Shown here one piece after another: positions 8,305-16,227 of a stretch of 64,000 nt of DNA. How positions within the stretch are numbered: position 1 is the first letter of the stretch; every line of letters begins with the position of its first letter. This DNA is from Prado023 sp963774745 (GTDB lineage Bacteria > Actinomycetota > Actinomycetes > S36-B12 > CAIYMF01). A model generated the notes under the pieces. That model saw nothing but the letters and a program-made list of their open reading frames with translations. It did not search any database and had not been told where the DNA came from. The stretch lies in the NCBI GenBank assembly GCA_963774745.1, contig CAVZGE010000011.1:248001-312000 (forward strand), given 5' to 3'. Made by a program: the position numbers and the translations under genes.

Positions 8305-8526
8305 ATGTGCCGAAGCATCCAGACCCTTCGTCCACCGTTCCACGAGGACCCGACCGCCGAGGAGGTCCGCGCGGCGGCGCTGCAGTACGTGCGCAAGGTC
8401 AGCGGGTTCCGGACCCCGGCGGCGCACAACGCCGATGCCTTCGACCGGGCGGTGGACTCGATCGCCGCAGCAACCGAGCACCTGCTCGCCGACCTGGTCG
8501 TCCGCGGCGCACCTGCCGCGGGATAG
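8305..8526 (+). CDS. DUF2277 family protein
   Basis: 73 aa. It starts with MCRSIQTLRPPF and contains AAALQYVRKVSGFRTP, which are the diagnostic blocks of DUF2277, a small, mostly helical family with no known function. There is no Shine-Dalgarno. The CACAAT element 6 nt upstream suggests a leaderless mRNA. The secreted-protein gene begins 2 bp after its stop, so the two were probably one transcription unit. A similar promoter without an intact DUF2277 precedes the second secreted paralog. Confidence 0.85.
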   Translation: MCRSIQTLRPPFHEDPTAEEVRAAALQYVRKVSGFRTPAAHNADAFDRAVDSIAAATEHLLADLVVRGAPAAG

Positions 8527-8528
8527 CC

Positions 8529-10031
8529 ATGCTGGCGCTCACGGGCAGGCCGCGCCCCGGCACCGGTTCCTGGTGCTGGCACCCGTGATCGCCGCCCTCG
8601 CCTGGCTGGGGATGCCGGCGCCGGCCGCAGCCTCGCTCATCGGCGAGCTCCACGGAACCGTCACCGGCGCTGGGGCTCCCCTGCCCAACGTCTGGGTGAC
8701 CCTCACCCCGGTGACCGACCAGGGCAATCCCCGCGGCACACCCAAGCGCACGCTGACCGATGGGGCCGGGCGCTACGAGTTCCCCGAGGTCTACGACCGA
8801 GCCGTCAAGGTGCACGTCCGCGCCCCCCTGTTCGGCGAGCTGGTCGACACCTACTGGCCCGACGTCCACTCGTTCGCCCAGGCCGGGATCATCGAGATCT
8901 CGAGCTGGCCGGTGACCGCGGACGTCGACCTGCCGGTCGGGGTCTCGGTGAGCGGCCGCGTGGTCGACGCCGAGACCGGGGCCGCAGTCCCCGACGCCCG
9001 GGTGAGTGCGGTGATCGCGGCCGCACCGACCTCGGGGGCGGTCGGGGTGTCCGATCGCACTGAGGACCCCGGGGAGTTCGCGCTCTCCGGGTTGCCGCCG
9101 GTCCCGCTCACCCTGCGGGTACGGCTGCCGGCCGGCAGCGGCTACCTGTCCGTCGGGCCGGGGGAACCGTCCGCCGGGGCCCGGATCGACGGCTCGGGGT
9201 CCACGTCCGGCGTCGTCGTCGGGTTGCGTCGAGGGGCAGAGGTACGCGGGACGGTGCGCGACGACACCGGGGCCCCGGCGGGAGGCGCCACGGTCAAGCT
9301 GGTCGGATGCGTGCCCAACTGCCCCCTGATCGTCACAGCCGACGACTCGGGCGCCTACCGGATGGTCGGAGTCCCACCCGGCTCTCGGCTGGCGGTTGTC
9401 GCCTGGAAGGGCACCCAGCTGCTCAAGCAGTGGTACCCCGGTCGGGACAACGCCTCGCAGGCGAGCGACCTCACCCTGGGTGCCGGGGAGGTCCTCGACG
9501 GGATCGACTTCGCGCTGACGCGGGGGGCGTTCATGACCGTGGACGTCAGGGCAGCGGATTCCTCGGAGCCGCTCACGGGGGCCATCGTGCAGCTCATCTC
9601 GTCGACGGACCCCTTCGAGCACTACTTCGCCCTGCAGGTCGACCGACGGAGCGGGACGGATGCGCCTGGGACCCGTGCCACCCGGCTCCTACATCGTCAG
9701 GGTGACACCGGGCGCCTCGAACCCCGGGCACCTCCCGGTCAGCCGGCTGCTGGACCCGGATGCTGCGCCCCGCGGGATCATCGAACTGGGTCCCGAGGAC
9801 GACCTCGAACTCGTCGCCGCCCTGCCGCCGCGGCAGGATCCCGGGGAAGCAGGTGGGACAGGGCGGGCGCCGGGCGGCTCCGCGGCCGCGGGCAGTGGCA
9901 GCGACGGGACCGCGACACCCGAGTGTCAGGGCGCAGCGCGTGCCAGCCCGTGGCCGGCTGTCCGCAGCGACCCGGACGGGCCCCAGGGATGGCCCGGGCT
10001 TGCCCAGGGCTTCCTGGCGCCCCTGGCGTGA
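8529..10031 (+). pseudogene. Secreted carboxypeptidase-regulatory-like repeat protein, copy 1 (frame-disrupted)
   Basis: Most of the protein is open from about 8573 to 9655 and matches the intact neighbour at 10561-12054 domain by domain. Shared parts are a hydrophobic leader, then three beta-sandwich units (GTVTGAGAPLPNVWVTLTPV; GRVVDAETGAAVPDARV; GTVRDDTGAPAGGATVKLVG). Near 9655-9660 the reading frame must move by one base to continue into LGPVPPGSYIVRV and the conserved GWPGLAQGFL end, which stops at 10031. The 5' end is also unclear. The ATG at 8529 is in a different frame from the leader, and the first in-frame start, GTG 8573, would remove the basic n-region. It is either a decaying copy or contains one or two sequence errors. 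The role is unknown; the fold suggests a surface or secreted adhesive or structural protein. Confidence 0.7.
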
Positions 10032-10058
10032 AGCGCGGCGTCGTGCTGGGTCGACGGG

Positions 10059-10265
10059 TTACTCGCCGACCTCGCGGCGCACGATCTCACCGCGAACGGC
10101 GGTGATCCAGGTGTTGATGATGTGCCGCTCGTCGTCGGTCCAGGTGGCGGCGGGGTCGTCGAGGCGGTGGACCTGGGTGACGAGCTCGGCCTTGAGCTCC
10201 GCGAGGCTGTACCCCCCGTGCAGGAGCTCCTTGACCTCGGGGGCGGTGGGATCCGGTGCAGGCAT
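10059..10265 (-). CDS. Small hypothetical protein (68 aa)
   Basis: 68 aa with no family recognised. It is hydrophilic and probably mostly helical (LAELKAELVTQVHRLDD, then an ERHIINTWITAVRGEIVRRE helix), with no Cys and no signal or membrane segment. AGGAAGG lies about 9 nt before the ATG at 10265, supporting this start over an ATG at 10274 that touches the Shine-Dalgarno. It sits between the two secreted paralogs on the opposite strand. Confidence 0.6.
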   Translation of the reverse strand: MPAPDPTAPEVKELLHGGYSLAELKAELVTQVHRLDDPAATWTDDERHIINTWITAVRGEIVRREVGE

Positions 10266-10519
10266 GGTGGCCATCCTTCCTGTCGTGGTGCGACGCCGGC
10301 CCACCGGGAACGTCCGGTGCGACACCGTCACACGCTCCACGGTAGGCCCCGGTCCGGGCGCGCCGGAAGGGGCGCAGGTCCCGGTTCTGCAAGGGCTCCG
10401 ACTCGATTGAGCGACGACGAAGGTCGGCTGCCGCGCGGATCCGGCCGCCCCGACGTGGCGCAGGGCGGGCGCCTCGGGTTCGCCGTGCCGAGCCAGGGCT
10501 TCCCGCGCACAATGACGAC
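10266..10519. other. Intergenic region between small hypothetical gene and secreted paralog 2
   Basis: No coding sequence was recognised in these 254 bp. The right end (about 10470-10519) is the duplicated promoter described for 8293 and 10508. The left end must hold the divergent promoter of the 68-aa gene. Nothing else is distinctive. Confidence 0.5.
10508..10513 (+). promoter_or_regulatory. -10 box, leaderless promoter duplicated from the DUF2277 promoter
   Basis: CACAAT lies 6 nt before an ATG at 10520. About 45 bp around it align with the sequence around 8293-8305 with few mismatches. This supports duplication of the whole promoter together with the downstream secreted-protein gene. Confidence 0.45.
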
Positions 10520-10564
10520 ATGCGCCGGAGAACCCACCCCCACAGGGGAATCGGGCCGCCATGA
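10520..10564 (+). other. 14-codon leader ORF overlapping the start of secreted paralog 2
   Basis: ATG at 10520 opens a short frame (MRRRTHPHRGIGPP) whose TGA overlaps the ATG at 10561 (ATGA). Its first bases (ATGCGCCGGAG) resemble the start of the DUF2277 gene (ATGTGCCGAAG). It may be the remnant of a second DUF2277 copy that now only couples translation to the downstream gene. Expression is not shown. Confidence 0.35.
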
Positions 10565-12054
10565 CGGGGACCCGACGGCAGGACAGCATGCGACGAGCAC
10601 CGGTCAGCGCCTTCCTGGGCCTTCTTGCCGTCCTCGGGCCAGCCACCACAGCCGCGGGCGACGAACCCGGCGGGACGCTCATGGGCACGGTCACCGGCAA
10701 CGGCGTGGCCCTGGCCAACACGTGGGTGACCCTGACGCCTGTGGACAGCCGGGGCCGGCCCACGGGACGTGCCCAGCGGACGGTCACGGGGGCGACCGGG
10801 CGCTACGAGTTCCCGGCCCTGCCCAGCGGCCCGGTGAAGCTGCAGGCCAGGGCCCCGCTCGGGGGTACGTTGGTCGACACCTTCTGGCCCGGGGCCTACA
10901 CCCTGGCCAGCGCCACGGCCCTGGAGATCGGCCCTGGGACGCTGAGAGCAGACCTCGACCTTCCGGAGGGTGGTTCGGCCCAGGGGCAGGTCGTCGAGGC
11001 GCGCACAGGGCTACCCGTCGCGGGGGCGCGCGTGATGGCCACCATCGCCGGCGAACGCCCGTCAGCCACTGTCGGCACCGCCCGTCCGGCCGCCGGTCCC
11101 GGGCGGTTCTCGCTGGGAGCGTTGCCACCGGTCGCCGTGGAGCTCTCGGTCGCCCTCCCGCAGGACAGCCAGTACCTCGACATCGTCGCCGGGCGGTCCG
11201 GCGCCGAGCGATCAATGCGCCTCGATGGCGGTGCGAGCACGACCGGAGTGACCATCGGCCTGCTCCGGTCCGCCGTGGTCACGGGAACCGTGCGCGATGA
11301 CGCCGGTGCCCCGGTTGTCGGCGCCGATGTCAGGCTCGTTGGCTGCAGGTCGACGTGCCCGGCGCATGCGAGCACCGATGTCACGGGGCGGTACCGACTC
11401 ACGGACGTGGCTCCCGGGTCCCGCCTCGGCATCGTCGCGCAGCCCGCCTGGGGCCTGCTGGGGCCGTGGTACCCGAGCAGGGAGGCCACGGCACGCGTCA
11501 CCGACCTCGCCGTCGGTGAGGGTGAGGTCGTCGAGTCCGTCGACCTCACCCTGGCCCGACCTGCCGTCCTCAGCCTGGACCTGGTCGGGGCTGGCCGTGT
11601 CGACCCGCTGAGGGCCATCGTGCGGCTCACGACCACTGGCCGGACCTACAGCCAGTACTTCAACGACCGATCAGTGGCCGAGGACTCCGACATCGGGGAT
11701 CCCAGCGACGGCGAGCACGCGCCCGGCGGGGAACGTCCCCCGGACTCGATCCGGTTGGTCGTGGGCCCGGTTCCGCCTGGCGAGTACTCCGTGAGCATCG
11801 ATCTGGGCGTCGCCGACCCCGGATACCTGCCCTCGCGGTGGGTGTCGGACTCCGGGAACCCATCCACCCCCACGATCCAGCTGGCGGCCGGGGAGGGGAA
11901 CAGGACCGTCGTCTCGTTCACCTCGGTGGACGAGGGGTCGGACCGGGCTGTCGTCCCGACGGGCTCCAGCGCCGTGGCGGGCTGGCCGGGGCTCGCGCTG
12001 GGCTTCCTCGGCCCGAGCGGGTGGGCGGATCCCTCGCCGCCGACGACTGATTGA
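10561..12054 (+). CDS. Secreted carboxypeptidase-regulatory-like repeat protein, copy 2
   Basis: 497 aa. The N-terminus (RRAPVSAFLGLLAVLGPATTAAG) is a Sec signal peptide; if translation starts at the in-frame ATG 10588 the leader is even more typical, so the start is uncertain. Three related beta-sandwich units follow at about residues 38-95 (GTVTGNGVALANTWVTLTPV), 140-200 (GQVVEARTGLPVAGARV) and 238-295 (GTVRDDAGAPVVGADVRLVG with a CRSTCPA Cys pair). These are of the CarboxypepD_reg/SpaA-like type. The C-terminal region ends in AVAGWPGLALGFLGPSG, shared with copy 1. No sortase signal or catalytic domain is visible. A secreted or surface structural role is inferred only from the fold. It has no operon partner other than the 14-codon leader. 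Confidence 0.75.
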   Translation: MTGTRRQDSMRRAPVSAFLGLLAVLGPATTAAGDEPGGTLMGTVTGNGVALANTWVTLTPVDSRGRPTGRAQRTVTGATGRYEFPALPSGPVKLQARAPLGGTLVDTFWPGAYTLASATALEIGPGTLRADLDLPEGGSAQGQVVEARTGLPVAGARVMATIAGERPSATVGTARPAAGPGRFSLGALPPVAVELSVALPQDSQYLDIVAGRSGAERSMRLDGGASTTGVTIGLLRSAVVTGTVRDDAGAPVVGADVRLVGCRSTCPAHASTDVTGRYRLTDVAPGSRLGIVAQPAWGLLGPWYPSREATARVTDLAVGEGEVVESVDLTLARPAVLSLDLVGAGRVDPLRAIVRLTTTGRTYSQYFNDRSVAEDSDIGDPSDGEHAPGGERPPDSIRLVVGPVPPGEYSVSIDLGVADPGYLPSRWVSDSGNPSTPTIQLAAGEGNRTVVSFTSVDEGSDRAVVPTGSSAVAGWPGLALGFLGPSGWADPSPPTTD

Positions 12055-12060
12055 CCATCA

Positions 12061-12079
12061 TACCCCCTAGGGGTACCAT
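12061..12079. promoter_or_regulatory. CsoR operator overlapping the csoR-copA promoter
   Basis: TACCCCCTAGGGGTA (12061-12075) is a 6-bp-arm inverted repeat of the CsoR operator type. The -10 box TACCAT (12074-12079) overlaps its right end and lies 6 nt before the csoR ATG at 12086. Bound CsoR would therefore block RNA polymerase directly. The transcript is probably leaderless. Confidence 0.85.
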
Positions 12080-12085
12080 GGTGCG

Positions 12086-12382
12086 ATGGACACCGACACT
12101 CCCCCCGGGTATGCCGACAGCCGTGACGACATCCAGCGCCGCCTGCGCCGGATCGAGGGCCAGGTGCGCGGCCTGCAGCGCATGGTCGATGAGGACACCT
12201 ACTGCATCGACGTGCTCACCCAGGTGTCGGCCACCACGCGCGCCCTGGAGTCGGTCGCCCTGCTGATGCTCGACGACCACCTCTCGCACTGCGTGGCGCA
12301 CGCGGTCGCCGAGGGCGGCGAGGTCGGGGAGGTCAAGCTCCGGGAGGCGTCGGCGGCGATCGCGCGTCTGGTGCGCTCATGA
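12086..12382 (+). CDS. csoR: Copper-sensing repressor CsoR
   Basis: 98 aa, all helical. It has the RLRRIEGQVRGLQRM block and the Cu(I) ligands Cys40, His65 and Cys69, with the same spacing (25 and 4) as Cys36-His61-Cys65 of M. tuberculosis CsoR. The family binds DNA as a tetramer and releases it when Cu(I) binds. An operator overlaps its own promoter. The stop overlaps the copA start (ATGA), so repressor and pump are co-expressed. The same type of operator lies upstream of the PCuAC/DyP operon at 1.0 kb, which is probably also a target. Confidence 0.95.
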   Translation: MDTDTPPGYADSRDDIQRRLRRIEGQVRGLQRMVDEDTYCIDVLTQVSATTRALESVALLMLDDHLSHCVAHAVAEGGEVGEVKLREASAAIARLVRS

Positions 12383-14736
12383 GCGACGTCGCCGGATCCG
12401 GGACCCACGTGTCGATCCCCGATGCGCGCCACGTCCTCGAGCTGGAGATCGGCGGGATGACATGCGCGTCCTGCGCCGCGCGGATCGAGAAGAAGCTCAA
12501 CCGGATGCCCGGCGTCGAGGCGTCGGTGAACTACGCCACCGAACGTGCGCGCGTGGTGCTCCCGGAGGGCACCGACGTCGCCGCGGCCATCGCCACCGTC
12601 GAGGCGACCGGCTACACCGCCGTCCTGCCCGAGCCGCCGCAGCCCGCTCCCGGCGGGACCGAGCGGCAAGCGGTGCCGGAGGATCCCGCGACGGCCGCCC
12701 TGCGCCAGCGCCTGCAGATCAGCGCGGCGCTGACGCTCCCGGTGGTCGCGCTGTCGATGATCCCCGCACTGCAGTTCGTCTACTGGCAGTGGGCGTGCCT
12801 GGCCCTGGCCTCGCCGGTGGTCGTATGGGGCGCGTGGCCGTTCCACCGCGCCGCGTACGTGAACGCCCGGCACGGCGCCACCACCATGGACACGCTGATC
12901 AGCATCGGGGTGGGCGCGGCCTACCTCTACTCCCTCTGGGCGCTGTTCCTGGGCGGGGCGGGGATGACCGGGATGACGATGACCGGATCCGTCCTGAGCC
13001 CGGGCGACGACCTCGTCGCGCACATCTACCTGGAGACGGCCGCAGCGGTCACGGTGTTCGTGCTCCTCGGCCGGTACCTGGAGGCCCGGGCCAAGCGCAC
13101 CTCCGGGGAGGCCCTGCGTGCCCTGCTCGACATGGGCGCCAAGGAGGTCGCGGTGCTGCGCGGCGGCGTCGAGCAGCGGATCCCCATCGCCGACCTGCTC
13201 GTCGGCGAGGAGTTCGTGGTCCGACCCGGCGAGAAGGTCGCCACCGACGGGGCGGTCGTGTCCGGCACCTCTGCGATCGACGCCTCGATGCTCACCGGCG
13301 AGCCCGTGCCGGTCGAGGTCGGCCCCGGGGACGCGGTCGTGGGCGCCACGATCAACGCCGGCGGCCGCCTGGTGGTGCGGGCCACGCGGGTCGGGGCGGA
13401 CACCCAGCTGGCCCAGATGGCCAGGCTCGTCTCCGCGGCACAGGCGGGCAAGGCCCCTGTCCAGCGCCTGGCCGACCGGATCTCGGCCGTGTTCGTCCCG
13501 GTGGTCATGGTCCTGAGCCTGCTGACCCTGATCACCTGGCTGGCCACCGGGAACCCCACCCAGGCCGCGTTCACAGCCGCGGTGGCGGTGCTCATCATCG
13601 CCTGCCCCTGCGCCCTGGGCCTGGCCACGCCCACCGCCCTGCTCGTGGGCACCGGCCGCGGCGCACAGATGGGCATCCTGATCCGCGGGCCGGAGATCCT
13701 GGAGTCGACCCGGCACGTGGACACGATCGTCCTGGACAAGACCGGGACGCTGACCACGGGCCGGATGCAGGTCGTCGGGGTGCACGCGGTGGCCGGCATC
13801 GACCCAGCGGAGGTCCTGGCGATGGCCGGCGCAGTCGAGGATCACTCCGAGCACCCGATCGGCGAGGCGATCGCGGCTGCGGCCGCCGTCAGCGGTGGCG
13901 TGGCGCCCGCTCATGCTGACGAATCCGACCCTGGGAAGGTCGGGATCGTCAGCACAGCGCAGGTGGGCGCCCCCACGGTCACCGACTTCCGGGCCACCCC
14001 CGGGCTGGGCGTCGAGGGACTGGTCGGGGGCCGACATGTCCTCGCCGGGCGGCCCGAGTGGGTCGCCGAGCAGTGGGGCATGGTCCTTCCCGAGGTCCTC
14101 CGCACGAGCCTCGAGACCGCCCAGGTCCTGGGCCGCACAGCGGTCGCGGTCGGCTGGGACGGCGTTGCTCGCGGTGTGATCGAGGTGGCCGACACGGTGA
14201 AGCCGACGTCCACGCAGGCGGTCGCCGAGCTGCGGGGGCTGGGCCTGTCCCCCGTCCTGCTCACCGGGGACAACCCCCGGGCGGCTCGGGCGATCGCCGA
14301 CGAGGTCGGCATCGACGAGGTGATCGCCGGGGTCCTGCCCGAGGGCAAGGTGGACGCCGTGCGCGACCTGCAGCAGCGCGGGCGCGTGGTGGCGATGGTC
14401 GGCGACGGGGTCAACGACGCTGCGGCGCTGGCGAGCGCGGACCTCGGGATCGCGATGGGCACCGGCACCGACGTGGCCATCGCCGCCGCCGACCTCACCC
14501 TCGTGCGCGGCGACCCGCGCGCGGCCGTCGATGCGATCCGGCTGTCGCGGCGCACCCTGCGGATCATCAAGGGCAACCTGTTCTGGGCCTTCGCCTACAA
14601 CGTGGCCGCCATCCCGATGGCGATGCTGGGCCTGCTCGACCCGTTCATCGCCGGCGCGGCGATGGCGTTCTCCTCGGTCTTCGTGGTGACCAACAGCCTG
14701 CGCCTGCGGACGTTCCGCAGCGTCACCGGAGCCTGA
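12379..14736 (+). CDS. copA: Cu(I)-exporting P1B-type ATPase CopA
   Basis: 785 aa. One N-terminal heavy-metal domain carries GMTCASC (Cys29, Cys32). The transmembrane metal site is Cys409-Pro410-Cys411 (IACPCALGLATP), the phosphorylation site is Asp453 in DKTGT, and the hinge is GDGVNDAAALASADLGIAMG. A TGEP motif (LTGEPVPVE) marks the actuator domain. A Met-rich loop (GMTGMTMTG) lies between early membrane helices, where such loops can bind extracellular copper. The family pumps Cu(I) out of the cytoplasm. It is coupled to csoR by a 4-bp overlap and ends 10 bp before a convergent acetyltransferase gene. No CopZ chaperone gene is adjacent. Confidence 0.96.
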   Translation: MSDVAGSGTHVSIPDARHVLELEIGGMTCASCAARIEKKLNRMPGVEASVNYATERARVVLPEGTDVAAAIATVEATGYTAVLPEPPQPAPGGTERQAVPEDPATAALRQRLQISAALTLPVVALSMIPALQFVYWQWACLALASPVVVWGAWPFHRAAYVNARHGATTMDTLISIGVGAAYLYSLWALFLGGAGMTGMTMTGSVLSPGDDLVAHIYLETAAAVTVFVLLGRYLEARAKRTSGEALRALLDMGAKEVAVLRGGVEQRIPIADLLVGEEFVVRPGEKVATDGAVVSGTSAIDASMLTGEPVPVEVGPGDAVVGATINAGGRLVVRATRVGADTQLAQMARLVSAAQAGKAPVQRLADRISAVFVPVVMVLSLLTLITWLATGNPTQAAFTAAVAVLIIACPCALGLATPTALLVGTGRGAQMGILIRGPEILESTRHVDTIVLDKTGTLTTGRMQVVGVHAVAGIDPAEVLAMAGAVEDHSEHPIGEAIAAAAAVSGGVAPAHADESDPGKVGIVSTAQVGAPTVTDFRATPGLGVEGLVGGRHVLAGRPEWVAEQWGMVLPEVLRTSLETAQVLGRTAVAVGWDGVARGVIEVADTVKPTSTQAVAELRGLGLSPVLLTGDNPRAARAIADEVGIDEVIAGVLPEGKVDAVRDLQQRGRVVAMVGDGVNDAAALASADLGIAMGTGTDVAIAAADLTLVRGDPRAAVDAIRLSRRTLRIIKGNLFWAFAYNVAAIPMAMLGLLDPFIAGAAMAFSSVFVVTNSLRLRTFRSVTGA

Positions 14737-14746
14737 CGCCGCGGGA

Positions 14747-15193
14747 TCAGACGCCCTGGCCGTCCACGACGAGGCGTCGGCCGAGGGCGACCGCATGGCT
14801 GGCGGGTTCCAGGACGTAGCCGCGCTGCTCGTAGAAGGCGATCACCTCGGCGTTGTCACCGCGCACCTGCAGGTTGACCTTCGGGCAGCCGCGCTCGAGC
14901 AGGAGCGCCTCGGCGAGGTCCATCAGTGCGCTGCCCACCCCGCGTCCCCGCCAGGCCGGTTCCACGGCGAGGTAGTTCACCGAACCCCGATGGCCGTCGT
15001 AGCCGACCATCACCGCGGCGACCAGCCGCCCGTCGGCATGCCCCACGAGCAGGCCCCAGGGGGAATCAGCACGCTTGCGGTCGATGTCCCGGTCCGGATC
15101 GTTCCACGGCCGGGTCAGCCCGACCCGCTGCCAGAGGTCGATGACAGCTGCCCGGTCGCCCTCCTCGAAGGTCCGGACCTGAACCGCCGCCAC
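14747..15193 (-). CDS. GNAT acetyltransferase, YpeA-like
   Basis: 148 aa from a GTG at 15193, which lies 2 bp after the stop of the upstream acetyltransferase gene. It follows E. coli YpeA block by block: LWQRVGLTRPWNDPDRDIDRK near the N-terminus, YDGHRGSVNYLAVEPAWRGRGVGSALM (acetyl-CoA loop RGRGVG), and GCPKVNLQVRGDNAEVIAFYEQRGY. GNAT enzymes move an acetyl group from acetyl-CoA to an amine; the acceptor for YpeA-like proteins is unknown. It is transcribed with the second GNAT gene upstream. Confidence 0.85.
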   Translation of the reverse strand: MAAVQVRTFEEGDRAAVIDLWQRVGLTRPWNDPDRDIDRKRADSPWGLLVGHADGRLVAAVMVGYDGHRGSVNYLAVEPAWRGRGVGSALMDLAEALLLERGCPKVNLQVRGDNAEVIAFYEQRGYVLEPASHAVALGRRLVVDGQGV

Positions 15194-15195
15194 CG

Positions 15196-15774
15196 CTACC
15201 CGCCCTTGATCGGGATGGAGTCCGGCAGGCAGGGGGCGTCGGGCAGGCCCGAGCCGTGGGTACCGTCGGTGGGGTCGGGGTCCAGCGACAGGCCCATCAG
15301 GATCGCGTCCCACACCTGGCCCGACGCACGTCGGTAGTGGGCCCGGATGCGGCCCTCGACGACGAACGCGCGCGAGAGGTACAGGCGCAGCGCCGGCTCG
15401 TTGTGCGGCCAGACCTGCAGCTCGACCTTGTGCGCGCCCAGCTCGCGGGCGGCGTCGACCAGCGCGTCGAGCAGCTGCCCGCCGAGCCCCCGACCGCGGG
15501 CCCCAGCGGCCAGGTTCATCCCGAGCTCGGCGACCCCGTAGCGGGCCAGGTGGACCGTGCCCTGCCCGATGAGCCGACCTGTCGCCGGGTCCGCGACCAC
15601 CAGCGTGCGCACCGCTGGATCGGCCAGGCCCGACAGCCATGCCTCGCGACGGGAGTGCCGGTCGAAGCCCGCCTCGGTACCCAGCCAGATGCCCTCCGCG
15701 GCCACGGCGGCGAACAGGTCGAGGGCCTCGGCGACATCCCCCGCACGCATCTCCCGGATGATCGCCCCAGCCAC
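15196..15774 (-). CDS. GNAT family N-acetyltransferase
   Basis: 192 aa from a GTG at 15774. The acetyl-CoA binding loop is ARGRGLGGQLLDALVDAARELGAHKVELQVWPHNEPALRLYLSRAF, typical of RimI/PhnO-like GNAT proteins. The N-terminus (IIREMRAGDVAEALDLF) is the usual first strand and helix. A C-terminal extension of about 35 residues rich in Asp and Pro follows the catalytic fold. The acceptor is unknown. It is first in a two-gene GNAT pair. Confidence 0.82.
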   Translation of the reverse strand: MAGAIIREMRAGDVAEALDLFAAVAAEGIWLGTEAGFDRHSRREAWLSGLADPAVRTLVVADPATGRLIGQGTVHLARYGVAELGMNLAAGARGRGLGGQLLDALVDAARELGAHKVELQVWPHNEPALRLYLSRAFVVEGRIRAHYRRASGQVWDAILMGLSLDPDPTDGTHGSGLPDAPCLPDSIPIKGG

Positions 15775-15805
15775 GGTGGCAATCCTGCCCGATCGGGGCC
15801 TCGCC

Positions 15806-16165
15806 CTAACCCGCAGGGGGTGCCACGTACGACTGCCAGGGCCGGTCCAGGCGGGCGCGCCCGGTCAGCACGTAGTCATCGGACCACTCCGCCACCAGCC
15901 GGGCCATCACCGCCTCGCGCACCATCGGGTCGCTGGCCGCAGGCAGGGACCCCAGGTCGCTCTTCACGTCGTAGAACCCCCCGGTCACGGGGTAGCCGCA
16001 GGAGTCCCCGTCGAGCAGGCCGGCGGGGTCCATCCACGACTCTCCCGAGGGATCGGCGAGCACCTCGGCCAGCCGCGACCGGGCTCGGTCATCGAGTCCG
16101 ACAGTCACCTCGGGGTGCCGGGCGAGCAGCTCGGCAGCCGCCCTGTCGAGGGACTCGTCAGCCAT
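15806..16165 (-). CDS. Hypothetical protein (119 aa)
   Basis: 119 aa, family not recognised. It is soluble and acidic, with one Cys and no signal peptide or membrane segment. The N-terminal half is helical (LDRAAAELLARHPEVTVGLDDRARS), and the C-terminal half holds VREAVMARLVAEWSDDYVLTG. The start at 16165 gives a natural Met-Ala-Asp beginning. Longer in-frame extensions are Arg-rich without similarity. It is isolated between the GNAT pair and the iron importer. Confidence 0.6.
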   Translation of the reverse strand: MADESLDRAAAELLARHPEVTVGLDDRARSRLAEVLADPSGESWMDPAGLLDGDSCGYPVTGGFYDVKSDLGSLPAASDPMVREAVMARLVAEWSDDYVLTGRARLDRPWQSYVAPPAG

Positions 16166-16227
16166 GGGTTCCACCTCCGGGAGCACGTGCCGGGACCTGT
16201 CGGTTGTCTGGACCGATCGTAGGCCGA

